This document shows positions 16,850 through 25,063 of a DNA stretch of 64,000 bases, in pieces. The stretch lies in NCBI RefSeq assembly GCF_000757485.1, contig NZ_JPYO01000042.1, positions 457,954 to 521,953 of the forward strand, given 5' to 3'. The stretch is from Achromobacter sp. RTa. Lineage in GTDB: Bacteria; Pseudomonadota; Gammaproteobacteria; Burkholderiales; Burkholderiaceae_B. The translations under genes were made by a program, and so were the position numbers. The notes beneath the pieces are model-generated. The model was not told where the DNA came from. It searched no databases and saw nothing but the letters and a program-made list of their open reading frames with translations. Each line of letters starts with the position of its first letter. Position 1 is the stretch's first letter.

Positions 16850-18139
16850 TTATTGGACATTCCTGTAGATCACACTGCGAAATGAGTTCTGAACCAGCGC
16901 CCATTTCCCGCCTGACTCCAGACGGCACATGGGCAATCCTTTTCCATCCTGATAGCCCGCTGACACTTTCAGTTCCTCTTCGAAAACGTTATTTTCGGCG
17001 CTGAATGTTGCCCTGATGGTAACGGTGGAGTGGGCAGGCGTGCGGTCTTCCACGTCTACGATCTGAAACGAAACAACCTTGTACTTTCCGAAATCCTGCT
17101 TTGCTTCTCCGGCCTTCTTTCCCATCGCCATGTCATAGGTGTGGGAAAGCGAGTCAGCCAGTGGAGCAAACCTCCCTAGCCTCCAGTTTTCCATGAACTC
17201 GGCCACCATGCGTTCTGGCGAATTCTCAGGCAGTGAGGGCGATAATCCATCGCAGGGAAGATATGCAAAATCCTCTTTTTCTCTCGGCTTCCAGACATCG
17301 AGAAGCCGCTTGGTTTCCTGTGTTTTATTCAGCGACTGAAGCAGTTCGCTCCAGGTTGGTTCTTGCTTTGGTGTCAGGGTCTTTTTGCCTTCGGCCAGCG
17401 CCCCAGCCCAATCCCGTATTGCGAAGAATGCCGCCCACGTCTTCGCAGCTACGATACGGTTGTCGAATGCCAGTTCCCGCCCGTGAAGAATGCCGTGGCG
17501 GAATGGAACGGAAATGGATTCTTCGCTTGTCTTACCCCTGCCTTTGGTCATTAACGCCACCAAAGCCTGAAGCCCCGACTCGTGTGCCGCTATGCAATCC
17601 CATGCAGTCAAGTCTGCATTGTCAGCAAAGAGCCCCACATGCCGGGAAACATCGTTGGCCAAGCCATCCATCAAACTCAGCAACAACGGTGTACAGGCGT
17701 GGTAACGCTCCGCCAGATAGTCCTCTTTTGCGAGCTCGACCAGGCGCACCCTTTTCCTGAACTCAGCATGTCCATTGAATCGTGAAATGCCCCATTTCAA
17801 GGTGTCGGCATCGTAGGTGCTGGCGAGATAATCTTCCGCTGCTTCCATGTCATGCACCTCGAATGTTTCTATGGCTTTCTTCATCACCTCCAAGCTCATG
17901 GACTCATAAGCAATCCACCCTGATGAAGCAAAGATTTCGTTGAAACGATCAGGCAACAGGAGAATCTGGGATTGTTCTTTCAGCTCCACGAGCTTTTCTG
18001 AAAAATCCGAGAGTCGCGGGAATGCTTGCTGAAGTATGGGGAAGGCCTGCCATAGGCCTTCGATAGCGCTGGCGCCTTGAATGAGCCCAAGCATCTCGGC
18101 TACCGACTCGTTATCAGCAATGCGTTTCTTGTCAGTCAC
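16850..18139 (-). CDS. Unrecognised protein with HEPN-like RHGILHG motif, inside the hsd operon
   Basis: I do not recognise the 429-residue protein as a named family. Its central part is helical and includes VPFRHGILHGREL, with Arg214 and His219 spaced as in the Rx4-6H catalytic motif of HEPN ribonucleases. The last 120 residues look like a beta-rich NTF2-like domain (ENWRLGRFAPLADSL ... GKWALVQNSF). The GTG start at 18139 has GGGGGAG upstream. Base composition is more AT-rich than in the neighbouring hsd genes, suggesting later acquisition. A role as an RNA-targeting backup to restriction is speculative. Confidence 0.55.
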   Translation of the reverse strand: MTDKKRIADNESVAEMLGLIQGASAIEGLWQAFPILQQAFPRLSDFSEKLVELKEQSQILLLPDRFNEIFASSGWIAYESMSLEVMKKAIETFEVHDMEAAEDYLASTYDADTLKWGISRFNGHAEFRKRVRLVELAKEDYLAERYHACTPLLLSLMDGLANDVSRHVGLFADNADLTAWDCIAAHESGLQALVALMTKGRGKTSEESISVPFRHGILHGRELAFDNRIVAAKTWAAFFAIRDWAGALAEGKKTLTPKQEPTWSELLQSLNKTQETKRLLDVWKPREKEDFAYLPCDGLSPSLPENSPERMVAEFMENWRLGRFAPLADSLSHTYDMAMGKKAGEAKQDFGKYKVVSFQIVDVEDRTPAHSTVTIRATFSAENNVFEEELKVSAGYQDGKGLPMCRLESGGKWALVQNSFRSVIYRNVQ

Positions 18140-18176
18140 GAGGCTCCCCCGTCAGCATAGGCATCGTTCAACATAC

Positions 18177-19436
18177 TCATACCAGCCGCGTCCTTCCAGT
18201 CAGCAGTTCCTGCATCATGGCCTGCTTGAGGGCGCGGGTTTTGGTGCGTCGGGTTTCGAGGGCTGTGATTTCGGCGTCCATGTCGCTGAGGGCGGTGGCG
18301 ATTGCGGTTTGTTCTTCCTTTTCTGGCAAGGGTAATTGAGCCTCCAGTAAGGCTCTCTTTGACAAGTTATATCTTGTCGACCCCTGTGCAAGCGATTTCA
18401 TCAAGTCTCGGCCAATCGGGCTGCGTATGTAATAAGCAAGGAACAGCCCATCTATCATTTCGGGATTTTTAACGCGAAGCCCAAAGCAAAAGCTATTCAG
18501 ATAGAGGTTTTTCACCTCTTTCGCCATAAAAGAGCATAGAGCAACCTCTTCCGGCGTCTCCGAGGAGCCATTGAAAAGCAAATCCCCTTTCGCAACCTTG
18601 TTTTGATTTTCGGTGGCTTCTACATTGACCGCGTCAAAGGCAGTACAGTCAATCTGAACATTGGCGATAACATTGATGAACGGAACGTATTTGGCCGAAC
18701 CAGTACCAAAGTCCGATTTATTCTTTCCGACAAGTCCACCATAAGTTGCGCCCAAGTCTCCTAGCCGCTTAATCTTCCATGCCCCACTGAGCCCCGGGAG
18801 GCGGGTTTTTCCGGTGAGGAGTTGCTGCATGGTGGCCTGTTTGATGGCGCGCTTTTTGGCGATCAGGCGATCCAGTCCGTCCAGTAGCGCGTCCATGTCG
18901 CTGAGGGCGGTGGCGATGGCATGTTGTTCAACAACAGGAGGAGTGATAAATCGGAGGTTGTTTATTTTTTCCAGAGTTAGTCGGGTAATTGCATTACCTG
19001 ACATTGCCTCCTTAATTTTCCTTTGCCCTGTGTCTGAAAGAATTTGTTGGAGGAAGTATCCTGGTGCGTGCTTTTCTTCATCAAATCGAAGAAATGCGAC
19101 ACTTGATAAGAGACTAAAAGGCTCACTCAGGGTATTTAATGCTGCATTCCCTGTGTTGGCTCCGTCTTTAGTGAGCAATAAGTCGTTTTTACGGACATCG
19201 CATCGCTTGTAGATGGCAGCATGTTGTTCTGCATCTATCCGTTCTGCGTCTGATACATCCAGCGTTCCAAAGCCGATATTTTTTGATGTGACATACAAGA
19301 AATCACCCCCTCGAATCCTCGGCGAGAAGTGCGTTCCATCTTGAATCTTCTGACACAAATCACCAAGCCGAGAGATGTTCCAATCCTCCGGAATCACCCC
19401 CACATCCGTCTGCTTGTACCCCAGCTTCACTTCCAT
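18177..19436 (-). CDS. hsdS: Type I restriction enzyme S (specificity) subunit
   Basis: HsdS chooses the bipartite DNA target. The 419-residue protein has two target-recognition domains (about 10-165 and 220-375). Each is followed by a related helical spacer (ATALSDMDALLDGLDRL ... LLTGKTRLP and ATALSDMDAEITALE ... LLTGRTRLV), the usual internal repeat. The first recognition domain is notably AT-rich, as expected for a domain swapped between systems. The start overlaps the hsdM stop by 10 bases. Confidence 0.93.
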   Translation of the reverse strand: MEVKLGYKQTDVGVIPEDWNISRLGDLCQKIQDGTHFSPRIRGGDFLYVTSKNIGFGTLDVSDAERIDAEQHAAIYKRCDVRKNDLLLTKDGANTGNAALNTLSEPFSLLSSVAFLRFDEEKHAPGYFLQQILSDTGQRKIKEAMSGNAITRLTLEKINNLRFITPPVVEQHAIATALSDMDALLDGLDRLIAKKRAIKQATMQQLLTGKTRLPGLSGAWKIKRLGDLGATYGGLVGKNKSDFGTGSAKYVPFINVIANVQIDCTAFDAVNVEATENQNKVAKGDLLFNGSSETPEEVALCSFMAKEVKNLYLNSFCFGLRVKNPEMIDGLFLAYYIRSPIGRDLMKSLAQGSTRYNLSKRALLEAQLPLPEKEEQTAIATALSDMDAEITALETRRTKTRALKQAMMQELLTGRTRLV

Positions 19437-22207
19437 GTCGCCCCCATCCGCTTCAGGTGTGCTTCCACCTTGGCACTGAGGGCTGCCACATCATCTTCCA
19501 ATTTCGGCAGCGGAGTGTCGTAGCGTTCGGCCAGTTCACGGATGCGCTGGGCCAGGGTTTGGGAGATGCGATCCAGTTCTTGCTGCACATCGGCTTGCAG
19601 GCGGGCCAGCCATTTGTCTTGCACCACCAGCGTCTTGACCTCGGCTTTGCTGAGGGTGGCGTAATGGTCGTGGGCTTGCCGGTCGAGTTCCACCTCCAGC
19701 GTTTTGGCGGTTTTCTTCAGTGCGGCTTCGCGGATGCTGAGTTGCTGCCACTGCTTGAGCACGGTGCGTTCGTCGGCGCTGTCGGCTTCATCACCGATTT
19801 CGGTGAGGCGATCTTTCACCTGCGCGACGTTGATTTTGTCGAAGCCTGCGAAGGCACCGTCTTCGCCGCTGTGTTCTTCTTCCAGTTCGGCGATCTGGCT
19901 GGCAATGCTTTCAAGCTCGGCCTGTTTCGCGTCCAGTTCGGCCTGTTCGTCGGCAAAGTAGCGAGCAACGATGTATCGCTTTGGCAGCAGGTCACAAGTC
20001 CAGCCCTTGTCCTTGGTCTTGCCCTTCTTGTCGGTTTCCACAATGCGCCGTGGCAGCGCCACCCATCCATCGGCGGCGATCAGGTAGGCGTCGTCCTGCA
20101 TGGTCTCGGCCCAGTAGTCCATCAGGTACTGGTAAATATCATAGGGGTCGAGCAGCGGTGCAGCGTGGAAGGTGGTGAGCAGGGTTTCGGAAACCTGTGC
20201 AATCAGCGCCTTGGGTTTGTCGCCGGGCTGGATGCCGGTGAGCAGCGGCATGACGGCTTGCCGCCATTTGTCGAACAGGGTTTCGACCTTGCTGCGGAAT
20301 TGCTGGAATTGCGGGTGGGCGAGGATGGTCTGACGCACTTCGGCCATCGGCTGGCGCAGCCGCGCATAACCGGGACGCTCGGCCTCGAACAGCGCCTGGC
20401 GCAGGGCAGGCATTTCCTGCCAATCGGCGGCAAAAGCGTCGATGTCGCGCTCGGGGATGCCGCCGTTGAGATGGGCGTCGATGTCGTGCAGGTCTTCCGG
20501 CTCGCTGCTGTCGATGTAGCGCGGCAGGTTGAGGTTGTAGTCGTTCTTCTCACTGGCGATTTCATCCAGCGGCACCATGCGGGCATAGCGCGGCTCGTCC
20601 GCGCTGCGGCGGAAGGTATCGACGATGCGGTGGATGTCCTGCTCGCGCAGGCGGTTCTTGGGGCCATCCTTGATGAAGCCTTTGCTGGCGTCGATCATGA
20701 AGATGCCCTTGCGGGCGCTGGCGTTTTCCTTGTCCAGCACCAGGATGCAGGCAGGGATGCCGGTGCCGTAGAACAGGTTGGCAGGCAAGCCGATGATGCC
20801 CTTGAGCATGCCGGAGCGCACCAGTTGCCTGCGGATATGGGCTTCCGCATTGCCACGGAACAGCACGCCGTGCGGCAGAATGATGGCACCCTTGCCGGTG
20901 GTGGCCTTCATGCTGCGGATGATGTGCAGCAGGTAGGCGTAGTCGCCCTGCTTGGCGGGCGGCTCGCCCCAGGTGAAACGGTGGTACGGGTCGTTGGCCG
21001 GGTTGAGGCCGGTGGACCATTTCTTGTCGGAAAACGGTGGATTGGCGACCACGTAGTCATAGGCACGCAGTTGTTCGCCATCCTTGAACTTGGGGTTCAC
21101 CAGCGTGTCGCCGCTGAGGATGGTGGCGCTGGGGAAGTCGTGCAGGATCATGTTCATCCGCGCCAGACCGGCGGTGGTCACGTCCTTTTCCTGCCCTTCC
21201 AGGGTGATCTGCCGACCCGCCTCGGCAGCCAATTTCAGCAGCAGTGATCCGGAACCGCATGTCGGGTCATACGCAGTGGTGGCGGCCCTGGTGTTGGCGT
21301 GCGAGATACCAATCACCTGGGCAATGATGCGGCTGACTTCGGCCGGGGTGTAGAACTGGCCCTTGCTCTTGCCGGAATCCTGCGCGAAGTGGCGCATCAG
21401 GTATTCGTAGGCATCGCCAAGCAGGTCGTCGTTGTCGGCGCGGTTGTTGGAAAAGTTCAGCTCGGGCTTTTCGAAGATGGCGATCAGGTTGCCCAGCCGT
21501 TCGACCATGGCTGCGCCTTCGCCGAGCTTGTTGGGGTCGTTGAAGTCGGGGAAGTCGCTGTAACTCAGTTTGCTGTTTTCCTCGACCAGCTTGCGAATGA
21601 CCTGTTTGTTGATCTTGTCGCCGATTTCCGGATCGCCCTTGAGCGCCACCATGTCCCTGAATGACGCGCCGGGCGGAATGACCACGGGCGGGGCGAAGTC
21701 ATCACTGTTGCCGTACTTGTCGCTGATGTACTTGATGAACAGCATGAACAGGACGTAGTCCTTGTACTGGCTGGCGTCCATTCCACCACGCAGTTCATCG
21801 CACGATGCCCAGATGGAACTGTAGAGGTCGGATTTCTTGACCACGCCGTTGCGTGGGGCAAGCGTCTTGGCAGCAGGGGTAGCAGTCGCTCGTTCCCGCG
21901 ATGACGAATCTGCTTTCGTCTTTGTCTTCAGGTACGGCACGGAGGCTTCGCGTACTTCCAACGATGTCGCTGATTCTTTGTTGGCCGTATAGGCTGTCGT
22001 AGCCAGTGCAACCGAACCGCCGCGCCCCCGACCGGGAATGATCCGCCCCTCCTCGATCAGTTGCTGCTTGATGCTGTCATAGGTGGATTCTTGCCAACCC
22101 AACGCCTCTCGGAGCCGCTGGTTCCCGGCGGAACCTCCCACGGCTTCGAGCTTGCTGATAAAGCGGTCGGTCTTCTTTTCGGTGCTTGTCACTTCAATAT
22201 CCATCAT
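19427..22207 (-). CDS. hsdM: Type I restriction enzyme M subunit (N6-adenine methylase) with extra N-terminal HTH
   Basis: The 926-residue methylase is longer than the common form of about 500 residues. It begins with a winged-helix-like region (about 10-60), then a basic linker. HsdM_N (about 105-240) is followed by the catalytic domain with SAM motif DPTCGSGSLLLK near 315 and NPPF near 387. A long coiled-coil tail follows (about 720-926). The ATG at 22207 was chosen; a longer upstream reading overlaps fic deeply. It forms the M2S core with HsdS and protects host DNA. Confidence 0.92.
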   Translation of the reverse strand: MMDIEVTSTEKKTDRFISKLEAVGGSAGNQRLREALGWQESTYDSIKQQLIEEGRIIPGRGRGGSVALATTAYTANKESATSLEVREASVPYLKTKTKADSSSRERATATPAAKTLAPRNGVVKKSDLYSSIWASCDELRGGMDASQYKDYVLFMLFIKYISDKYGNSDDFAPPVVIPPGASFRDMVALKGDPEIGDKINKQVIRKLVEENSKLSYSDFPDFNDPNKLGEGAAMVERLGNLIAIFEKPELNFSNNRADNDDLLGDAYEYLMRHFAQDSGKSKGQFYTPAEVSRIIAQVIGISHANTRAATTAYDPTCGSGSLLLKLAAEAGRQITLEGQEKDVTTAGLARMNMILHDFPSATILSGDTLVNPKFKDGEQLRAYDYVVANPPFSDKKWSTGLNPANDPYHRFTWGEPPAKQGDYAYLLHIIRSMKATTGKGAIILPHGVLFRGNAEAHIRRQLVRSGMLKGIIGLPANLFYGTGIPACILVLDKENASARKGIFMIDASKGFIKDGPKNRLREQDIHRIVDTFRRSADEPRYARMVPLDEIASEKNDYNLNLPRYIDSSEPEDLHDIDAHLNGGIPERDIDAFAADWQEMPALRQALFEAERPGYARLRQPMAEVRQTILAHPQFQQFRSKVETLFDKWRQAVMPLLTGIQPGDKPKALIAQVSETLLTTFHAAPLLDPYDIYQYLMDYWAETMQDDAYLIAADGWVALPRRIVETDKKGKTKDKGWTCDLLPKRYIVARYFADEQAELDAKQAELESIASQIAELEEEHSGEDGAFAGFDKINVAQVKDRLTEIGDEADSADERTVLKQWQQLSIREAALKKTAKTLEVELDRQAHDHYATLSKAEVKTLVVQDKWLARLQADVQQELDRISQTLAQRIRELAERYDTPLPKLEDDVAALSAKVEAHLKRMGATWK

Positions 22208-23309
22208 TGTTGCCGGCTTGCTTGTTTGATACCGGCCCTCTGTTTTCTGCGGCATCCTGTACGTCGACGAGACGGATCCATTTCGCCCCGCGACCCTTGC
22301 CCGTTGATTCGATCAACCCTTCCGATTTCATCGCCCGCAGCACTAGTCGAACCATGTCTCGGCTCACGCCTGGGCAGGCTTCTTCGATTTCGGAAATCGA
22401 GAACGGCAGGGTGCGCCCCAGGACCTCCGCCCGCACCCGGTCGCCTTTACTGCCGCGGCCACGCTCGATGGTGCCGACACGCTCCTCGAACTCACGGTAG
22501 GCCCGTAGCAAGGCGCCCCAGAAGTAGTCGAGCCAGGGCTTTACGTCGTGCTGCCCCTGGTGCCAGCCCTGCGAGCTGGCTTCCAGCGTCTCGTAATAAC
22601 CTTCCTTGGTATCCTCGAAGATGCGTTCCAGACTGATGTAGCGGCCCACGGCATAGTCGAAGTGGTAGAGCAGCAGCAGGGTCAACAAGCGGGACATGCG
22701 ACCGTTGCCGTCCGGGAAAGGGTGGATGCACAGGAAGTCGAGCATCGCCAGCGGCGCCAGCACCAGCGGGTCGGCCAGATGCTGGTCCAGCGCGGTGGAG
22801 TAGCGCCCGGTCAGATCGGCCATTGCCATCGGCGTCAGATGCGCAGCAACTGGCTGGAAGCGCAGACGCGACGTGCCGTCCGGGTGACGCTCGATGATGT
22901 CGTTATTGGTGGCCTTCCAGCGCCCGCCCGCCTGCGGCATGTAGCGGTACAGCAGGGTATGTAATTGCAGCACAACACCCTCGCTGAAGGGCATGTGCGC
23001 GGCAGACTCGTGGATCAGCGCCAGGGCATCACGGTAGCCGGCGATCTCCTGTTCGGAACGGCTCTTTGGCGTTGCGTTGCGGATGACCAGAGACTTCAGT
23101 CGCGAGGGTGCGACGACAACGCCTTCCAGGCGGTTGGATGACTCGGTGGATTCGACTACCGCGATCTGGCGTAGCCCCTTGAGGGCTTCGGGCGACTGCG
23201 CAGCGTAGAGTTGCTGCTTGCCCTGGTACTCGCCCAGTGTGCGCAACGTGGCGGCCTGAGTGCCATCGAAGCGAAGCGCGGCAAGGTACTCGGGTGTGAG
23301 CGAGTGCAT
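22194..23309 (-). CDS. Fic-domain protein (AMPylase type), first gene of the hsd operon
   Basis: The 371-residue protein carries the Fic core HPFPDGNGRMSR (His196), which normally transfers AMP to a target hydroxyl. Residues 58-63 (SNRLEG) fit the [S/T]xxxE[G/N] inhibitory helix, so it belongs to the class with a built-in N-terminal brake. A C-terminal winged-helix segment (about 290-345) may bind DNA. Its stop overlaps hsdM by 14 bases, so it is co-translated with the methylase. Its target is unknown; regulation or backup toxicity for the restriction system is possible. Confidence 0.88.
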   Translation of the reverse strand: MHSLTPEYLAALRFDGTQAATLRTLGEYQGKQQLYAAQSPEALKGLRQIAVVESTESSNRLEGVVVAPSRLKSLVIRNATPKSRSEQEIAGYRDALALIHESAAHMPFSEGVVLQLHTLLYRYMPQAGGRWKATNNDIIERHPDGTSRLRFQPVAAHLTPMAMADLTGRYSTALDQHLADPLVLAPLAMLDFLCIHPFPDGNGRMSRLLTLLLLYHFDYAVGRYISLERIFEDTKEGYYETLEASSQGWHQGQHDVKPWLDYFWGALLRAYREFEERVGTIERGRGSKGDRVRAEVLGRTLPFSISEIEEACPGVSRDMVRLVLRAMKSEGLIESTGKGRGAKWIRLVDVQDAAENRGPVSNKQAGNNDGY

Positions 23310-23646
23310 GGAAATGTAAGCCCAGGCTGTCTAAATGGGGGTAATTATAGCCTTAAAATGGGGTAGTGTCTCTAAAAATACCTCATTATCGGTGTTTGAC
23401 TACCCCATTTCCTGAACATTGGACTGGTCGTGAGGGGCTGGCATGGCTGACCAGGAAGGAAATACCTAAAAAGGGCAATAATTTCACAACTACCCTATTT
23501 GCCCCATTGTTTACCCCATTCCCGGGCCCAACTCAGGGCAAAGGCAAACGGCAAGGGAACGGCACTCAAGGGACAACGGCCCTACCCTGAAAAGGAAAAG
23601 GCCGCACCCTTGCCCACTCGCTCTGCAACACCCAGCCAAATCGCCC
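23310..23646. promoter_or_regulatory. Gene-free control region with seven TACCCCATT-type repeats
   Basis: I see no gene in this stretch between the fic start and the integrase stop. Copies of the 9-mer and near matches occur inverted at 23334-23343 and 23357-23365, and direct at 23379-23387, 23401-23409, 23491-23499, 23501-23508 (GCCCCATT) and 23512-23520. Inverted copies lie closest to fic. This is the promoter region of the fic-hsd operon, so the repeats look like operators for a regulator, possibly a Fic- or HsdM-borne HTH. Alternatively, they could be integrase-related sites. Confidence 0.5.
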
Positions 23647-24858
23647 CTATACCGTGCCGCTGCCCTCCGCAGCACGCAGATAGTCCGCCCAGTCCTGCAA
23701 CAGCGTCCTTCTCTGATCCAGCAGCAGCGCCTTGTTGTACGTCGCCCGCACCTTGTTGCTTTCCACGTGGGCAAGCTGCCGTTCAATTGCATCAGGCCGG
23801 TATCCGTTCTCGTTGGCCCAGGTCGAAAAGGTCGTCCGCCAGCAATGCGGCGTCGTGCCCCGGCCCAGGTTCATATCTCGCATGGCGTAGGTGAGTCGGT
23901 TTGGCGTAGTGAAGCCCTTGCCGCTCCGGTGTGGGAACAGATAGCGGCCACCACCCGTGATGCACTGCAAATCCTTCAGCACGGCAACGGCCTGAACAGA
24001 CAACGGGCTGACATGGTCGCGCCGCGCTTTCATCTTCGCCGCAGGCCGACGCCACAGCGCATCCTCAAAGTCGAACTCGTCCCACTCGGCATCCGCCGCT
24101 TCCCCTGGACGGCAGGCTGTCAGCGCAATCAGCCGCAGGCACAGCGAGGTTTCCGGATAACCCCGGTAGCCGCGCAACTCCTGATAGAACGTCTGGATTT
24201 GCTCTCGCGTCATCGCCGCCTTGCTTTCGCTGAACGGCACGCGCAGCAGCCCACGCAGGCTGGGGATCGGATTGGCCTCGACCAGCCCCCGCACCACCGC
24301 GAACTCGAAAATGGCCGACAGGTCGCCCTTGACGTGGATGGCTGCCCACGCGCCGTGGGTCTTGCACTCCTCCAGCAGCGGGCGGATTTGCTTCACGCCT
24401 ATGTCGCTCATTGGCATGCTGTCGAACTTCGGCGACAGGTACTTCCTGATACGGGATTCTTTCGTGCGGTAGGAACTGAGCGCGAAAACTGGCTTGATCT
24501 CGGCCAGATACGCCTTCGTCACCTTGGCGAACGAGCTTTCACGAGCGCGCTTACGCTCCTCCAGCGCCTCCAGGTTGCGCTCCTTGACCTGCCGCCGCTC
24601 ATGGGCGGGATGGATGCCTTGCTTGACCAGGGCACGCGCCTTCTCTCGGGCCGCACGTGCATCCGCAAGACTTACTTGAGGAAAGCCGCCAATGGCAAAG
24701 AGGTTCTCCTTGCCTTGCAGGCGGTACTTCCACCGCCAGAGTTTGCCGCCGGTGGGCTTGACCAGCAGGAACAAGCCCCCGCCGTCTGATAGTTTCCAAT
24801 CTCGATCAGTCGATTTGGCCGACCTGACCTTGAGGTCGGTGAGTAGGTTTTCGGGCAT
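23647..24858 (-). CDS. int: P4-type tyrosine integrase of the genomic island
   Basis: The 403-residue integrase has a DUF4102 arm-binding N-terminal domain (about 1-90), a SAM-like core-binding domain (about 105-205) and a catalytic domain with Arg250 (TACRPGEA), Lys near 275-277, His338 and Arg341 (HCWR), His364 and Tyr374. All catalytic residues are present, so it may be active. The ATG at 24858 has GGAG upstream. It reads inward from the right end of the island, with arm motifs and the attachment core directly behind it. The target is the end of ychF rather than a tRNA gene. Confidence 0.93.
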   Translation of the reverse strand: MPENLLTDLKVRSAKSTDRDWKLSDGGGLFLLVKPTGGKLWRWKYRLQGKENLFAIGGFPQVSLADARAAREKARALVKQGIHPAHERRQVKERNLEALEERKRARESSFAKVTKAYLAEIKPVFALSSYRTKESRIRKYLSPKFDSMPMSDIGVKQIRPLLEECKTHGAWAAIHVKGDLSAIFEFAVVRGLVEANPIPSLRGLLRVPFSESKAAMTREQIQTFYQELRGYRGYPETSLCLRLIALTACRPGEAADAEWDEFDFEDALWRRPAAKMKARRDHVSPLSVQAVAVLKDLQCITGGGRYLFPHRSGKGFTTPNRLTYAMRDMNLGRGTTPHCWRTTFSTWANENGYRPDAIERQLAHVESNKVRATYNKALLLDQRRTLLQDWADYLRAAEGSGTV

Positions 24859-24882
24859 CGTTGGACTCCACTGCGGGGAGAT

Positions 24883-24925
24883 GTACCCCCACGGTTGAAC
24901 ACGAGTACCCCCAACGCTACCCCCG
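24883..24925. promoter_or_regulatory. Right cluster of GTACCCCCA motifs, probable integrase arm sites and int promoter region
   Basis: GTACCCCCA occurs at 24883-24891 and 24905-24913, with CTACCCCCG at 24917-24925, just upstream of the integrase start. The motif matches the left-end cluster at 261-289. Besides arm binding, the position would let the integrase repress its own promoter. No other feature is seen between 24859 and 25054. Confidence 0.5.
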
Positions 24926-25054
24926 AATTTTCTGGACCTCGATGAACAATAGGAACGCTCAGTAGACCGTATTGTTTACGCAACCCATTGATTTCAAATG
25001 GAGCAACCTGTCCACCAAGCGCTACTGAGCTCCACCGAGATCCAGCGAAATCCG

Positions 25055-25063
25055 TCAGACGTT
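25055..25063. other. Candidate right attachment core (attR), overlapping the ychF stop codon
   Basis: TCAGACGTT matches 157-165. On the minus strand it encodes the last codons and stop of ychF (Asn-Val-stop), so insertion restores an intact ychF. Sequences on both sides of the core differ between the two ends, as expected for attL and attR. The core is only 9 bases. Confidence 0.55.

Noticed and set aside
19457-21247. 596-residue ORF opposite hsdM
   Set aside because: Long open antisense frames are common in GC-rich genes. The sense frame has full methylase motifs.
23334-23520. CRISPR or tandem repeat array
   Set aside because: The repeats are 9-mers at irregular spacing in two orientations, which suits protein-binding sites.
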